The notes under the pieces: generated by a model
The model's database searches: none
Seen by the model: only the letters and a program-made list of their open reading frames with translations
Told to the model about the DNA's origin: nothing
NCBI GenBank assembly: GCA_012837525.1
Contig: DUQZ01000013.1
Span: forward strand, 1-64,000
Source: Clostridiales bacterium
GTDB lineage: Bacteria; Bacillota; Clostridia; Christensenellales; Aristaeellaceae
Direction: 5' to 3'
Length of the DNA stretch: 64,000 bases
Shown here: one piece after another, positions 25,518-33,941 of the stretch
How the letters are laid out: each line of letters begins with the position of its first letter
Position numbering within the stretch: position 1 is the stretch's first letter
Translations under genes and position numbers: made by a program

Positions 25518-26651
25518 TTAGTAGATGGCTGCAACCACGATGCCGCCCATATTGTCGGTGGAGGCCAGGTAGTCCGTCGCGTTGGCGGGCAGGTTGATGG
25601 TGGTGTTCTCGTTGCCGCCGGGCACGCGGTAGATCTCATACTTGAGCTCGCCATCCAGGTAAACTGCGATATGCGGGTGCTTGATGAGGTAGTCGATGTA
25701 CTCCTCCAGCGAGAAGCCCATGTGGTGCATCACCGCCGCGTGCGGCACGCCTACATAGCGGTAGGTGTCCATCTCCAGGTTGATGCCGGTGATATAGGAC
25801 TTGTCCACCGTGTTTATAGAGGGATAGCCCTGCACCGGGAAGCGGAAGACAAAGCCGTACTCCCAGCAGTGCTCGTTGAGCCAATCGGCCTGCTTGCTCT
25901 CCTGGAACTTCATGCTGGAGAGGGCCGAGTCATTGCGGTTGTAGACATCCACATTCACGCTCATCGCGGTGTGGTAATCGCTGGTGCCGGGGTAGGCCAC
26001 ACGCTCCCGTGTTTTTTCGATCAGGGCGTCGCCGGAATAGCGCGCCTCGTGGCGCTTGCGCTCGTTCTCCCAGTTTTCAAGCTGGGTCTGGGCGGTGCGA
26101 TAGCCTTCGCGCATGATGTAGTACTCCAGCCCGGCTGTGCGCGCATCCCCGATCATCTTGTCAAGCGCGGTGATGACGTTGTTCATCAACTGGACGCTGG
26201 CGTTTTCCACCGGGACGCGGTAGTTGGTTTCCACGCCGATGGATTTGATGTCGCCTTCCACCAGGGTGAAATCGGACGGCATCTCATGCCAGCGGTTGAC
26301 CAGCAGCAAGCCGCCCTTTAAGAGTTCTGCCCGGGTGACTTCCTGCTCGCGGGTGGAGGTGATGGGGAAATCGCTGACGTCCACCACATCCCAGCCTTCC
26401 TGCTTGGCTTCAGGCCAGGTTTTGACCTCGCCGGAGGCCAGACTGGCCTGCTGCTCGGCGCGGGCGCGGTTGTTTTCTTCAATAATTTGCTGGTTTTCCT
26501 CAGCAATCCGCTGGGCCTGGCGCTCGACCTCGCCTTTTTGGTATTTATCCAGCAAAACAAAGCCTGTCGCGAAAACCGCAAACAGAATCAGCAGAATAAC
26601 CGTCCACTTCAGCAGTGTGCGAAATGGGTCTGCTTTGCGTGTGTTTGACAT
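25518..26651 (-). CDS. VanY-like D-alanyl-D-alanine carboxypeptidase, membrane-anchored
   Basis: Zinc peptidase predicted to trim the terminal D-alanine of peptidoglycan stem peptides outside the membrane. The 377-residue protein has an N-terminal transmembrane segment (about 17-38), a charged Q/E/A-rich stretch that may be coiled coil (about 45-75), and a C-terminal VanY domain with G-T-S-D-Y-H-T-A-M-S-V-N-V-D, E-Y-G-F-V-F-R-F and Y-R-Y-V-G-V-P-H-A, followed by G-F-S-L-E-E-Y-I. The usual S-E-H reads S-D-Y-H, so activity should be checked. Start ATG 26651 has AAAGGA upstream. The promoter at 26707-26735 contains a dyad. Confidence 0.75.
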   Translation of the reverse strand: MSNTRKADPFRTLLKWTVILLILFAVFATGFVLLDKYQKGEVERQAQRIAEENQQIIEENNRARAEQQASLASGEVKTWPEAKQEGWDVVDVSDFPITSTREQEVTRAELLKGGLLLVNRWHEMPSDFTLVEGDIKSIGVETNYRVPVENASVQLMNNVITALDKMIGDARTAGLEYYIMREGYRTAQTQLENWENERKRHEARYSGDALIEKTRERVAYPGTSDYHTAMSVNVDVYNRNDSALSSMKFQESKQADWLNEHCWEYGFVFRFPVQGYPSINTVDKSYITGINLEMDTYRYVGVPHAAVMHHMGFSLEEYIDYLIKHPHIAVYLDGELKYEIYRVPGGNENTTINLPANATDYLASTDNMGGIVVAAIY

Positions 26652-26706
26652 CTCGACCATCCTTTCGCGCGGCAAGCGCAGGTGGACTCACGTGGAATCT
26701 GCTTCA

Positions 26707-26735
26707 TTTATAACAGGAATGTTACAACCTGTCAA
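26707..26735 (-). promoter_or_regulatory. Promoter of the VanY-like gene with internal dyad
   Basis: Minus strand TTGACA, 17-bp spacer, TATAAA. A near-perfect inverted repeat, TGACAGG and CCTGTTA about 10 bases apart, covers the -35 and spacer, as an operator would. Confidence 0.6.
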
Positions 26736-26770
26736 TAAGATCCAGTGTTTTCAAGCGTTTTTATCCTTTT

Positions 26771-27043
26771 TTATGTCAGGCTGGGTTCGTTTTCCGACTC
26801 CAGGGAGGCCGTGAGCGCGTCCACCGCCGCTTCCTCATCCATGCCCTCGGCAATGAGCGTGACCTCAAGCCCGGTCAGCTTGCCCAGGGACAGCACGCCC
26901 AACAGGGACTTGCCGTTGAAGCTGCCGCGCCGGTCCTGCAAGAGGATATTGGCGGAAAAGGTATTGGCCAGCGCGACCAATTGCTGCGCGCGCTGCGCAG
27001 TAAAGGGGACGGTGCCGCCCAAGGTTACCTTCCGTTTGATCAT
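26771..27043 (-). CDS. HPr-like protein lacking the phosphorylatable histidine (Crh-like)
   Basis: A 90-residue HPr-fold protein. The region that carries His15 in HPr (G-x-H-A-R-P-A) reads P-F-T-A-Q-R-A-Q here, so it cannot act in PTS phosphotransfer. The regulatory serine region is kept as N-G-K-S-L-L-G-V-L-S-L, so HPr-kinase control is possible. Its position directly after whiA mirrors crh in Bacillus, whose product is a catabolite-control cofactor; equivalence is inferred. Start ATG 27043 has AAAGGAGGG. Confidence 0.75.
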   Translation of the reverse strand: MIKRKVTLGGTVPFTAQRAQQLVALANTFSANILLQDRRGSFNGKSLLGVLSLGKLTGLEVTLIAEGMDEEAAVDALTASLESENEPSLT

Positions 27044-27093
27044 ACAGCCCTCCTTTCTGAAGTGATCTTCAATTTTTTATCCAAGCGGGGGGG

Positions 27094-28038
27094 TTATCCC
27101 TCCCCGCGCAATGCTTCGGCGCGTTTGACCAACTCGCGCATCTGATGCTGGACGCCGGACTTGGACAGCGGCGGATCCAGCTGCGCGCCCAGGTCCACAA
27201 GCCGCGCGTCCGGCTGGCTTAGGCGCAGGCGCGCCAGCGCTTCCAACCGGGGCGGCAGCGCGCTCAAGCCGTGCGCCATGGACAGGGCCTCTATGGCCGC
27301 GATCTGCCGGCTGGCGGCGGACAGCTGCCGGTTTAGGTTGGCGTGGTCGCAGTTGACCGCGCGGTTGGCGCTTTCCTTGAGGCTTTTTTCGGCCCGGGTG
27401 TTTTCCAGCGAGAAGAGGGCGCGCGCGGCGCCGATCACCTTGAGCAGCTCCGCCACCTGGTCCCCGCCCTTGATGACCACCAGCACATTGCCGCGGCGGG
27501 CGGACAGCGTGGCCGCCAGCCCCGTTTGCGCCAGCACGCGCTTGAGGCGCAGGGCGCGGGCGCGGTCCTGATAGACCCATTCGGCGTGGTAGCGGCGCCT
27601 GGGATCGGCGATATAGCCGCAGGCTAAGAAGGCGCCGCGCACATAGGCCCTGCGGCAGCAGTTGCGCCGCATCACCCGCTGGGGCGCGGAAAACCGCTCC
27701 TCCCCCGCCTCGTCCAGGCGCAGCATGCCCTGGTCGCGCAGCAGGCGGTGGCTGTCCTCGCTAGACAGTTGCAAAATGTACTGCCGCCTGCCGGCCATGC
27801 GCTCCCGCAGCAACAGCCTGGGCCGGGCCGCAGCCTTGCCGCTTTTGTTAAACAGCCACAAGGCGCGGCGCAGCACTGTGGCGTTTTCGGTGCGAAACCC
27901 AAGGCTGATGTGCCGATGCTGGGATAAGGTCATGACGGAGGCGCCCAGAATGAAGGCGCCCAATTCCGCCGTCACACAGCAGTAGGACTGCTGGGTCTGC
28001 CCCGCCAGCTCCAGCTTGACCTGGGAGGTAAAGCTCAT
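27094..28038 (-). CDS. whiA: WhiA, DNA-binding protein
   Basis: Conserved Gram-positive protein with an N-terminal LAGLIDADG-like domain and a C-terminal helix-turn-helix, involved in cell division and chromosome organisation (sporulation in actinomycetes). The 314-residue product has the typical C-C-R-R-A-Y-V-R-G-A-F-L-A-C-G and D-P-x-R-R-Y-H-A-E-W regions and a C-terminal helix-turn-helix (L-S-K-S-G-V-Q-H-Q-M-R). Start ATG 28038 overlaps the murB stop by 4 bases. The order murB-whiA-HPr-like is a familiar Firmicutes arrangement, although rapZ and yvcK are absent from this stretch. Confidence 0.92.
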   Translation of the reverse strand: MSFTSQVKLELAGQTQQSYCCVTAELGAFILGASVMTLSQHRHISLGFRTENATVLRRALWLFNKSGKAAARPRLLLRERMAGRRQYILQLSSEDSHRLLRDQGMLRLDEAGEERFSAPQRVMRRNCCRRAYVRGAFLACGYIADPRRRYHAEWVYQDRARALRLKRVLAQTGLAATLSARRGNVLVVIKGGDQVAELLKVIGAARALFSLENTRAEKSLKESANRAVNCDHANLNRQLSAASRQIAAIEALSMAHGLSALPPRLEALARLRLSQPDARLVDLGAQLDPPLSKSGVQHQMRELVKRAEALRGEG

Positions 28039-28949
28039 TTTTCCGTGCCCTGGATGATGCGCACCTCGGGCTCCAGCCGCACGCCAAAGCGCTCCTTCAC
28101 CCGCCGCTGCACCTCTTCTTTCAGGGCGACAAAGTCCGCCGTGGTGGCGCCGCCGATGTTGATAAGGAAGCCCGCGTGCTTCTCGCTCACCTGCGCGCCG
28201 CCGATGGTGAGGCCTTTTAACCCCGCCTGCTCAATCAAGGCGCCGGCAAAATAGCCGGTGGGCCGCTTGAAGAAGGAGCCCGCGCTGGGGTAGGACAGGG
28301 GCTGCTTGTCCCGGCGCATGGCCTGGAACTCCGCCATGGTGGCGTACAGGGCATCCTTGCTGCCGGGTGTGAGCCGCAGCACCGCGCCCAGCACCATCAA
28401 ACCCTCTGCCATCATGCGGGAGTGGCGGTAGGATAACTGCGCCTCCTCAAGGGACAGGGTGATGTAATCCCCGTCCTGGTTGACGCAGTGGACTTCCTCC
28501 ACCACCTGGGACATCTCCCCGTTGTAGGCGCCGGCGTTCATGATGAGCCCGCCGCCCAGGGAGCCGGGGATGCCGGCCGCAAAGGCCAGGCCCAGCAGGT
28601 CATGGTCCGCGGCGAAAAGTGCCAATTCCTTAAGCGTCACGCCGCTTTGGGCGTGGATGCGGTCCCCTTCCAGGCGCAGGCCCGCGAACTGATGGCCAAA
28701 GTGGATGACCAGGCCGGGGAAGCCTTCATCGGGGATGAGCAGGTTGCTGCCATTGCCCATAATCAATACGGGGATGCCAAGCGCCCGCGCGGTCGTCCAG
28801 GCTGTGGTAGCCTGTTTGCCGTCTGCCACGTCCAGCAGCCAGCGGGCAGGCCCGCCGGTCCGGATGCTTACCATGTTGGCAAGCGGTACATTTTCTATAA
28901 AAGATTCCCCGCACAGCGTCTGCCACGTGCGTTTATCGTCCATGCTCAT
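28035..28949 (-). CDS. murB: UDP-N-acetylenolpyruvoylglucosamine reductase
   Basis: FAD-dependent enzyme that reduces UDP-GlcNAc-enolpyruvate to UDP-MurNAc in peptidoglycan precursor synthesis. The 304-residue protein has the FAD motifs N-M-V-S-I-R-T-G-G-P-A and G-N-G-S-N-L-L-I, A-G-I-P-G-S-L-G-G, the Y-R-H-S-R-M loop and the catalytic serine region S-A-G-S-F-F-K-R-P. It is a MurB type with the serine directly before F-F-K, common in Gram-positives. Start ATG 28949 has GGAGG. First gene of the murB-whiA-HPr-like operon. Confidence 0.95.
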   Translation of the reverse strand: MSMDDKRTWQTLCGESFIENVPLANMVSIRTGGPARWLLDVADGKQATTAWTTARALGIPVLIMGNGSNLLIPDEGFPGLVIHFGHQFAGLRLEGDRIHAQSGVTLKELALFAADHDLLGLAFAAGIPGSLGGGLIMNAGAYNGEMSQVVEEVHCVNQDGDYITLSLEEAQLSYRHSRMMAEGLMVLGAVLRLTPGSKDALYATMAEFQAMRRDKQPLSYPSAGSFFKRPTGYFAGALIEQAGLKGLTIGGAQVSEKHAGFLINIGGATTADFVALKEEVQRRVKERFGVRLEPEVRIIQGTEK

Positions 28950-28975
28950 GAAATTGAAACTCCTCCGTCCCGGGA

Positions 28976-29004
28976 ATTATACCATGTGGTTTTTGTCCGC
29001 GCAA
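28976..29004 (-). promoter_or_regulatory. Promoter of the murB operon
   Basis: Minus strand TTGCGC, 17-bp spacer, TATAAT, about 25 bases before the murB start codon. Confidence 0.65.
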
Positions 29005-29063
29005 GCGCCAGCAATAACATACGGTAATTCCCTTCAAGAAATATTACATTCAAGGTTTTAAAT

Positions 29064-29223
29064 GTATCAGACGAACGCGTTAATGCGCAGAGAGTTCGAG
29101 GATTTTTTTGTCTCCGCTAAGTTGAGAGAAGGAGGCGTAGTCGCAGCCTACGCCGACTGAACGAAACAACGCGGTGGCGAAAAAAGACCGAACTATCAAT
29201 GCATTAACAAGCGAGTCTGATAC
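29064..29223 (+). ncRNA. Structured RNA candidate, copy B
   Basis: About 160 nt homologous to 642-803. The outer arms 29064-29072 and 29215-29223 pair perfectly (GTATCAGAC with GTCTGATAC) although the sequence differs from copy A. The internal loop GAACGC / AAGCGA is identical. GTTAATGC pairs with GCATTAAC at 29201-29208, AGTTCG (29093-29098) with CGAACT (29189-29194), a T-run with an A-run, and GGCGTAG (29134-29140) with CTACGCC (29148-29154). Changes of whole base pairs between the copies support a conserved RNA fold on the plus strand. It lies between murB and a minus-strand gene whose stop codon touches its end. Confidence 0.6.
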
Positions 29224-29260
29224 TAAAGGAAGAGGCGCTTACGGATTTCTTCCTTTAGTA
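29221..29260. repeat. 12-bp inverted repeat over the end of the zinc-ribbon membrane gene
   Basis: Perfect arms TACTAAAGGAAG (29221-29232) and CTTCCTTTAGTA (29249-29260), 16-base spacer. One arm contains the stop codon of the gene ending at 29223 and abuts RNA candidate B. No T-run follows, so a terminator is doubtful. Confidence 0.45.
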
Positions 29261-29927
29261 CCTTGTTGTGCTCCAGCAAATACGCCATCAGCGCGATGAC
29301 CATCATGGGCGTCGCCGCGTAGACCGACCAGGACAGTCTGACTGCTCCCCAGATGCTTCGGTCCAGGATGACCTCCAGCGCCACCAAAAAGGCGCCAAAA
29401 AGCAACAGCAACAGCGCGCCGCGGTGCAGTTTGACCATCTCTATGCGGCGGATAATCAAAAGCACCAACAAAATGGTGACGCCCATCAACACCAAAAGGG
29501 GCAGCGCGATGATGGAATACCAGGAGAAATTGCCGCTCATCCAGGCGATGAGCGCCAGGTAGCCGCACAGGGCCAGCACATCCAGGGTGACATAGATATA
29601 GGGCCGCCTTAAACGAAACACAATGGGCACCACCAAAAAGCACCACAGCATGACCAGCGCGCCGATCACATAGGGCGACCACATGCTGCCGCCGTCGATG
29701 ATGTCAAGCAAGAGCACGATTAAAATGGGCACCATCATGATGATGACGGACAGCTGCCGCGCGTACCCGCGGTCAATCTGGCCGATGGCGGCCTCAATCT
29801 GATCCGGGTAGGCGGGCTCCGCCTGCTTCTGCTTTGGCGCATTGGGGTTGATGACCGGGGTTTGGCACAGGGGGCATTTTTCCAGCTCCTGGGCCAATTG
29901 CACCCCGCATTCTACACAATAGGACAT
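29223..29927 (-). CDS. Zinc-ribbon membrane protein (DUF6320-like)
   Basis: A 234-residue protein with an N-terminal zinc ribbon (C-V-E-C-G then C-P-L-C), a short linker with Q-K-Q-A-E-P, and six hydrophobic segments from about residue 60 onward. I recall this architecture from DUF6320 proteins, which are found next to an acyltransferase and an alpha/beta hydrolase, as here; the name is from memory. It follows the acyltransferase gene by 18 bases. A role in envelope lipid or ester chemistry is a guess from context. Start ATG 29927 has GGAGG upstream. Confidence 0.65.
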   Translation of the reverse strand: MSYCVECGVQLAQELEKCPLCQTPVINPNAPKQKQAEPAYPDQIEAAIGQIDRGYARQLSVIIMMVPILIVLLLDIIDGGSMWSPYVIGALVMLWCFLVVPIVFRLRRPYIYVTLDVLALCGYLALIAWMSGNFSWYSIIALPLLVLMGVTILLVLLIIRRIEMVKLHRGALLLLLFGAFLVALEVILDRSIWGAVRLSWSVYAATPMMVIALMAYLLEHNKVLKEEIRKRLFL

Positions 29928-29945
29928 CCGTGCCCTCCTTGCTCT

Positions 29946-31229
29946 TTATTCGTTGCTTTCAATCTTCACCGGCACGCCCAGTTTGATGAGGGTGGTGAAG
30001 ACGTGGCGCTCCACCCCGGTTTCCCTGATGGTTTTTGAAAAACTCAAACAGGTGTGGCCGTTGCAGCTGATGACCGCGGCGCCGATGGGCGTTTTCTGGG
30101 CGGAGCCCAGGACGACATCCATGCGCTGCACCTGCTTTGCCATTTCCGCGGGCAGTTTGATGTTGCCCAGGTTGGTGAGCGTGCTGGTGATGTAGCGCTC
30201 GCCCGTCATGCGGTACATCATGCGCAGCACCAATACCTTGAGGAAGAGGGGCGCCGCGCGCAGCAGCTTGTTCTGCTCGGCCTTCACGTTGGCGGAAAAA
30301 CGCGCGTTGAGCTGGGGTTCCATGGTTTCCAGCCCCATGTAGTGGCTGATGTAGGTGATGAGGTCATCCAGGCCGTCCAGCCCATGGCCAGTTTGCACCG
30401 GTACGTTCACATAAAAGGAGAAATTGCGCAGCGTGGCAGAGCCGTAGTACTTGCGCAAGTTGACCGGCAGGGAGAGCTTGACCGGCCTGCGCTTCTGGCG
30501 CTTGGTGCCTTCTTTTTGGATCATTAAGGCCTGCATGATGATGGCCGCCAAGAGGGTGTTGACGGTGGTCTTCTTCTCCCGCGCTAAAAAGAGCAGTTTT
30601 TCTGTTGGCATGATGCCCGTCACCACACGCAAAAAGCCGGCCTCTATCGGCGTGCCTTTTAGTTGCCAGGCGCTTTGCTCGCCCCGGCTTTGGGTCAACT
30701 CCCGCGCGACTCTGGGGAAGGAATCCACCCGTTCCTCGCGCCTGGGCGCCTCCCTGGTATCCAGGATCATCCCTTCTGCCGGGATGCGCTTGCCGGTTTT
30801 AAGGTACAGGTATTCCGCGGAGAGCGTCAGCAAGAAGGTGGTGGCGCCATAGCCGTCGGTCAGAACGTGGAAGACCTCCATCGCCACCCTTTTTTTGTGG
30901 CAGCGCAAACGGAACATAAAGCGTTTGCTGCCCGCCAGGTTAAAGGGCAGCATGGGGTTGCGCGCGTCGTCCTCCACCTGAGGCATGATGTCCTGGTCCT
31001 CCAGGTAAAACCAGAAAAGGCCAGGCCGCAGGCGGTAGCCAAACTGGGGGATGCGCTTGATGGTGCGCTGCAGCGCCTTTTGCAATAAAGCGCGGTCCAC
31101 CTCTTCCACAAAATTGATGGACACCCGAAACAGGGGCATCCAACCCTGGGTGCGCGCGGCGGGGTAAATCTTGGCCGCGTTGTCCAGGCTCAGCCAGGCG
31201 GGGGCGGTAGGGCGCTGCTTCTGGCTCAT
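29946..31229 (-). CDS. Acyltransferase of the condensation / alcohol acetyltransferase fold
   Basis: A 427-residue protein. The central motif F-H-V-L-T-D-G-Y-G matches the H-x-x-x-D-G catalytic signature of chloramphenicol-acetyltransferase-like, condensation-domain and wax-ester-synthase folds. A second typical region is R-N-F-S-F-Y-V-N-V followed by L-G-N-I-K-L-P. It probably joins an acyl group to an alcohol or amine; the substrates are unknown. No signal peptide, so cytoplasmic. It overlaps the upstream hydrolase gene by 4 bases (ATGA), so the two are translationally coupled. Confidence 0.7.
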   Translation of the reverse strand: MSQKQRPTAPAWLSLDNAAKIYPAARTQGWMPLFRVSINFVEEVDRALLQKALQRTIKRIPQFGYRLRPGLFWFYLEDQDIMPQVEDDARNPMLPFNLAGSKRFMFRLRCHKKRVAMEVFHVLTDGYGATTFLLTLSAEYLYLKTGKRIPAEGMILDTREAPRREERVDSFPRVARELTQSRGEQSAWQLKGTPIEAGFLRVVTGIMPTEKLLFLAREKKTTVNTLLAAIIMQALMIQKEGTKRQKRRPVKLSLPVNLRKYYGSATLRNFSFYVNVPVQTGHGLDGLDDLITYISHYMGLETMEPQLNARFSANVKAEQNKLLRAAPLFLKVLVLRMMYRMTGERYITSTLTNLGNIKLPAEMAKQVQRMDVVLGSAQKTPIGAAVISCNGHTCLSFSKTIRETGVERHVFTTLIKLGVPVKIESNE

Positions 31230-32110
31230 GACGCTTCCCTTAGAAAGTCACTGATCAAGCCCTGGGCGTGCCGCGCTTCCGGCACAGGGTAGAGGGGGTA
31301 GACATGCCACATGCCCTCCTCGATATACAGCGCGGCGTCCACCCTCGCGTCCAGCAGTTTCTGGTGGATCTCCTCAGACTCCGGGCGCAGGATCTCATCC
31401 CCGCCGGTGATGATCAAACAAGGCGGAAAGCCCGAAAACTCCCCAAACAGGGGCGATACCAAAGGGTCCTTCGGGTCATGCCCGTCCCGGTACCAGCCCG
31501 CCGCCTCCATCAGGCCTTCGCAGCTGAGGATGGGGTCTTTCCCCATTGTCTGACAGGCGTCCAATGACTGGGACAGATCCACCCAGGGGGAGAGCGTCAC
31601 GATTCGCTCAGGCATCGGCAAGCCCAGCTGCTTGATCCGAAGTGCCAGGGCAAAGCACAGCCCGCCGCCGGCGGATTCACCGGCCAGAGCGATCTCCTCC
31701 GCGGGGTAGCGGGTAAGCATCAATTCATAGGCTTCCACCGCGTCATTAAGCGCGGCGGGGAAGGGGTCCTCCGGCGCCAAGCGATAGCCCAGGCACAGGG
31801 TAGCCCTGCCGGTTTCCAGCGCCAGCAGGCTGCCAAAGCCGCGGGCGTATTCCAGGGTGCCCGCGCAATACGCGCCGCCGTGCAGGTAAAGGGTGGCCTT
31901 GTGCACCCGCTCATTGAGCGGAAATACCCAGCTGGCGTCACAATGGCTCAGCGAGAAATCGTGGTGTCCCGCCTTGTTGCCCGCCACGCGGGAGCCAAGC
32001 GCCGCCAGCCCGTCCTGCAATTTGCGCTGGGTTTCAAGCGTCAGCGCGTTGAGCAGCGGGTTAAGCAGCGTAATCTGCGCTTTGATCAGTGAGCTGATGA
32101 CACTGGGCAC
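31226..32110 (-). CDS. Alpha/beta hydrolase, HSL-type esterase
   Basis: Carboxylesterase of the hormone-sensitive-lipase family, 294 residues. The oxyanion motif H-G-G-A-Y and nucleophile motif G-E-S-A-G-G-G are present, and the C-terminal D and H are visible in G-G-D-E-I-L and M-W-H-V-Y. The start was set at GTG 32110, which has GGAGGG five bases upstream; the longer frame to 32164 has no RBS. First gene of a three-gene operon with the acyltransferase and the zinc-ribbon membrane protein. An esterase paired with an ester-forming enzyme suggests ester turnover. Confidence 0.8.
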   Translation of the reverse strand: MPSVISSLIKAQITLLNPLLNALTLETQRKLQDGLAALGSRVAGNKAGHHDFSLSHCDASWVFPLNERVHKATLYLHGGAYCAGTLEYARGFGSLLALETGRATLCLGYRLAPEDPFPAALNDAVEAYELMLTRYPAEEIALAGESAGGGLCFALALRIKQLGLPMPERIVTLSPWVDLSQSLDACQTMGKDPILSCEGLMEAAGWYRDGHDPKDPLVSPLFGEFSGFPPCLIITGGDEILRPESEEIHQKLLDARVDAALYIEEGMWHVYPLYPVPEARHAQGLISDFLREAS

Positions 32111-32154
32111 CGTTTCCCTCCAAACATGTCGTATGGCCGTTGGTTCATGCTGGG

Positions 32155-32160
32155 ATTGTA
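32155..32160 (-). promoter_or_regulatory. Extended -10 promoter of the esterase operon
   Basis: Minus strand TACAAT preceded by TGT, an extended -10. The -35 is poor. The GTG start is about 45 bases downstream. Confidence 0.4.
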
Positions 32161-32223
32161 ACACGGCAGGGCAAGAATAAACAGCGAAAGCGTTGAAGGC
32201 TGCCAGCGTGTGGCGCGGTTTTC

Positions 32224-32252
32224 TTGAAACCTCCGGCCGTTCACGTTATAAT
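32224..32252 (+). promoter_or_regulatory. Promoter of pyk
   Basis: TTGAAA, 17-bp spacer, TATAAT, about 40 bases before the start codon. Confidence 0.75.
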
Positions 32253-32290
32253 GAGGGCGTATTGGCAAGTGACAATGTAAGGAGAAACAT

Positions 32291-33715
32291 ATGCGGAAAA
32301 CAAAGATCATATGCACCCTGGGGCCAGCCTCCAACAAGCGGGACGTCATCATGGAGATGGTCAAGGCCGGCATGAACGTGGCGCGCTTCAACTTCTCCCA
32401 CGGTACGCATGAAGGGCATCTGGCCACCTTCCATGAGCTCAACTGGGTGCGCAACGAATTGGGCATCCCGGTGGGCACCCTGATGGACACGAAGGGGCCG
32501 GAGATCCGCACAGGCATTTTGAAGGACGGCCCCGTCTACCTGGAGGAGGGGACGGAGTTTACCCTGCTGACGGAGGACATTGAGGGGGATGCCACCCAGG
32601 TGTCCATCTCCTACAAGGAGCTGCCGCAGGATTTGGGCGACAACCACAGGATTTTGATTGACGACGGCTTGATTGAGCTGGAAGTGCTGGAGATTTTGCC
32701 CGGCAAAATCCGCACCCGCGTGGTGGCCGGCGGCGAATTGTCCAACCGCAAGGGCGTCAACATCCCGGGCACCCGCCTGTCCATGCCCTATTTGAGCGAG
32801 GCAGACAAGGAGGACATCGCCTTTGGCATCCGCACCGGGTTTGACATCGTAGCCGCCTCCTTTGTGCGCAAGCGCGAGGATGTCCAGCAGATGCGCGACT
32901 TTTTGGACGAGAACGGCGGCGCGCACATCCGCATCATGGCCAAGATTGAAAACGCCGAGGGCGTCTCCAACCTGGAGGAGATCATCCAGGTGTGCGACTC
33001 CGTCATGATCGCCCGCGGCGACATGGGTGTTGAGATCCCGTTTGAGGAGATCCCCATCATCCAAAAGGACATCATCAAGGTGGCGTCCATGGCCGGCAAA
33101 CAGGTGGTGACCGCCACCCAGATGCTGGAGAGCATGGTGTCCCACCCCCGCCCCACCCGGGCAGAGATTACCGACGTGGCCAACGCCATCTTTGACGGCA
33201 CCAGCGTCACCATGCTGTCTGGCGAGACCGCCAACGGCAAATACCCGGTGGAGGCGGTGAAAACCATGGTGCGCATCATTGAGCGCACGGAGAACGACAT
33301 CGACTACAAAAAGCAGTTCTTCATTGACAACATGTACCAGGACGCGCACAACATCACCGACGCCATCTCCCACGCCACCTGCTTAATTGCCTACAACTTA
33401 AACGCCAAGGCCATCATCACCGTGACCAAGTCCGGCACCACAGCCTACATGATCAGCCGCTTCCGCAGCGACATTCCCATCATCGCCTGCACGCCGGACG
33501 CCACCGTGCTGCGGCAGATGAGCCTGTCCTGGGGCGTGACCGGGCTGATGGTGGGCGAGGAGCGCATCATGGAGGTCCTCTTTGACAGCGCCATCAACAC
33601 CGCCAAGCACGAGGGCCTGGTGGAAGCGGGCGACCTGGTGGTGCTGACCACGGGCATCCCGCTGTCCCAGTCGGGCAGCACCAACCTGGTGAAGGTGACG
33701 CACGTACCGGATTGA
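32291..33715 (+). CDS. pyk: Pyruvate kinase
   Basis: Converts phosphoenolpyruvate and ADP to pyruvate and ATP, last step of glycolysis. The 474-residue length is the short form without the extra C-terminal PEP-utiliser domain found in some Firmicutes. N-terminal C-T-L-G-P-A-S, M-D-T-K-G-P-E-I-R-T-G, the active-site lysine in M-A-K-I-E-N-A-E-G, R-G-D-M-G-V-E-I-P and T-A-T-Q-M-L-E-S-M are all present. Start ATG 32291 follows AAGGAG. It has its own promoter and terminator. Confidence 0.95.
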   Translation: MRKTKIICTLGPASNKRDVIMEMVKAGMNVARFNFSHGTHEGHLATFHELNWVRNELGIPVGTLMDTKGPEIRTGILKDGPVYLEEGTEFTLLTEDIEGDATQVSISYKELPQDLGDNHRILIDDGLIELEVLEILPGKIRTRVVAGGELSNRKGVNIPGTRLSMPYLSEADKEDIAFGIRTGFDIVAASFVRKREDVQQMRDFLDENGGAHIRIMAKIENAEGVSNLEEIIQVCDSVMIARGDMGVEIPFEEIPIIQKDIIKVASMAGKQVVTATQMLESMVSHPRPTRAEITDVANAIFDGTSVTMLSGETANGKYPVEAVKTMVRIIERTENDIDYKKQFFIDNMYQDAHNITDAISHATCLIAYNLNAKAIITVTKSGTTAYMISRFRSDIPIIACTPDATVLRQMSLSWGVTGLMVGEERIMEVLFDSAINTAKHEGLVEAGDLVVLTTGIPLSQSGSTNLVKVTHVPD

Positions 33716-33733
33716 CACCTCGACAAATTATGA

Positions 33734-33756
33734 CCGTGCTGGCAGCACGGTTTTTT
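33734..33756 (+). terminator. Terminator of pyk
   Basis: Stem CCGTGCT / AGCACGG with a GGC loop, followed by TTTTTT. Confidence 0.8.
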
Positions 33757-33802
33757 CATACCGCTACCAGGCTTTGAATATTACGTAGATTTTACAGTTT
33801 TG

Positions 33803-33831
33803 TTGCGCCATTGTGTAAGCACGGCTATAAT
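33803..33831 (+). promoter_or_regulatory. Promoter of the moxR operon
   Basis: TTGCGC, 17-bp spacer, TATAAT. The leader is about 105 nt. Confidence 0.6.
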
Positions 33832-33941
33832 GGGGGATGCGCCAGGGATGAAAACCAGGCCGTCCCCCGTTGTTTATATGACGAGGGAAAAAACCTTGAT
33901 TGTTTGCTTCGCGCAGGATTTCCTGAAAGGAACACAGCCTT

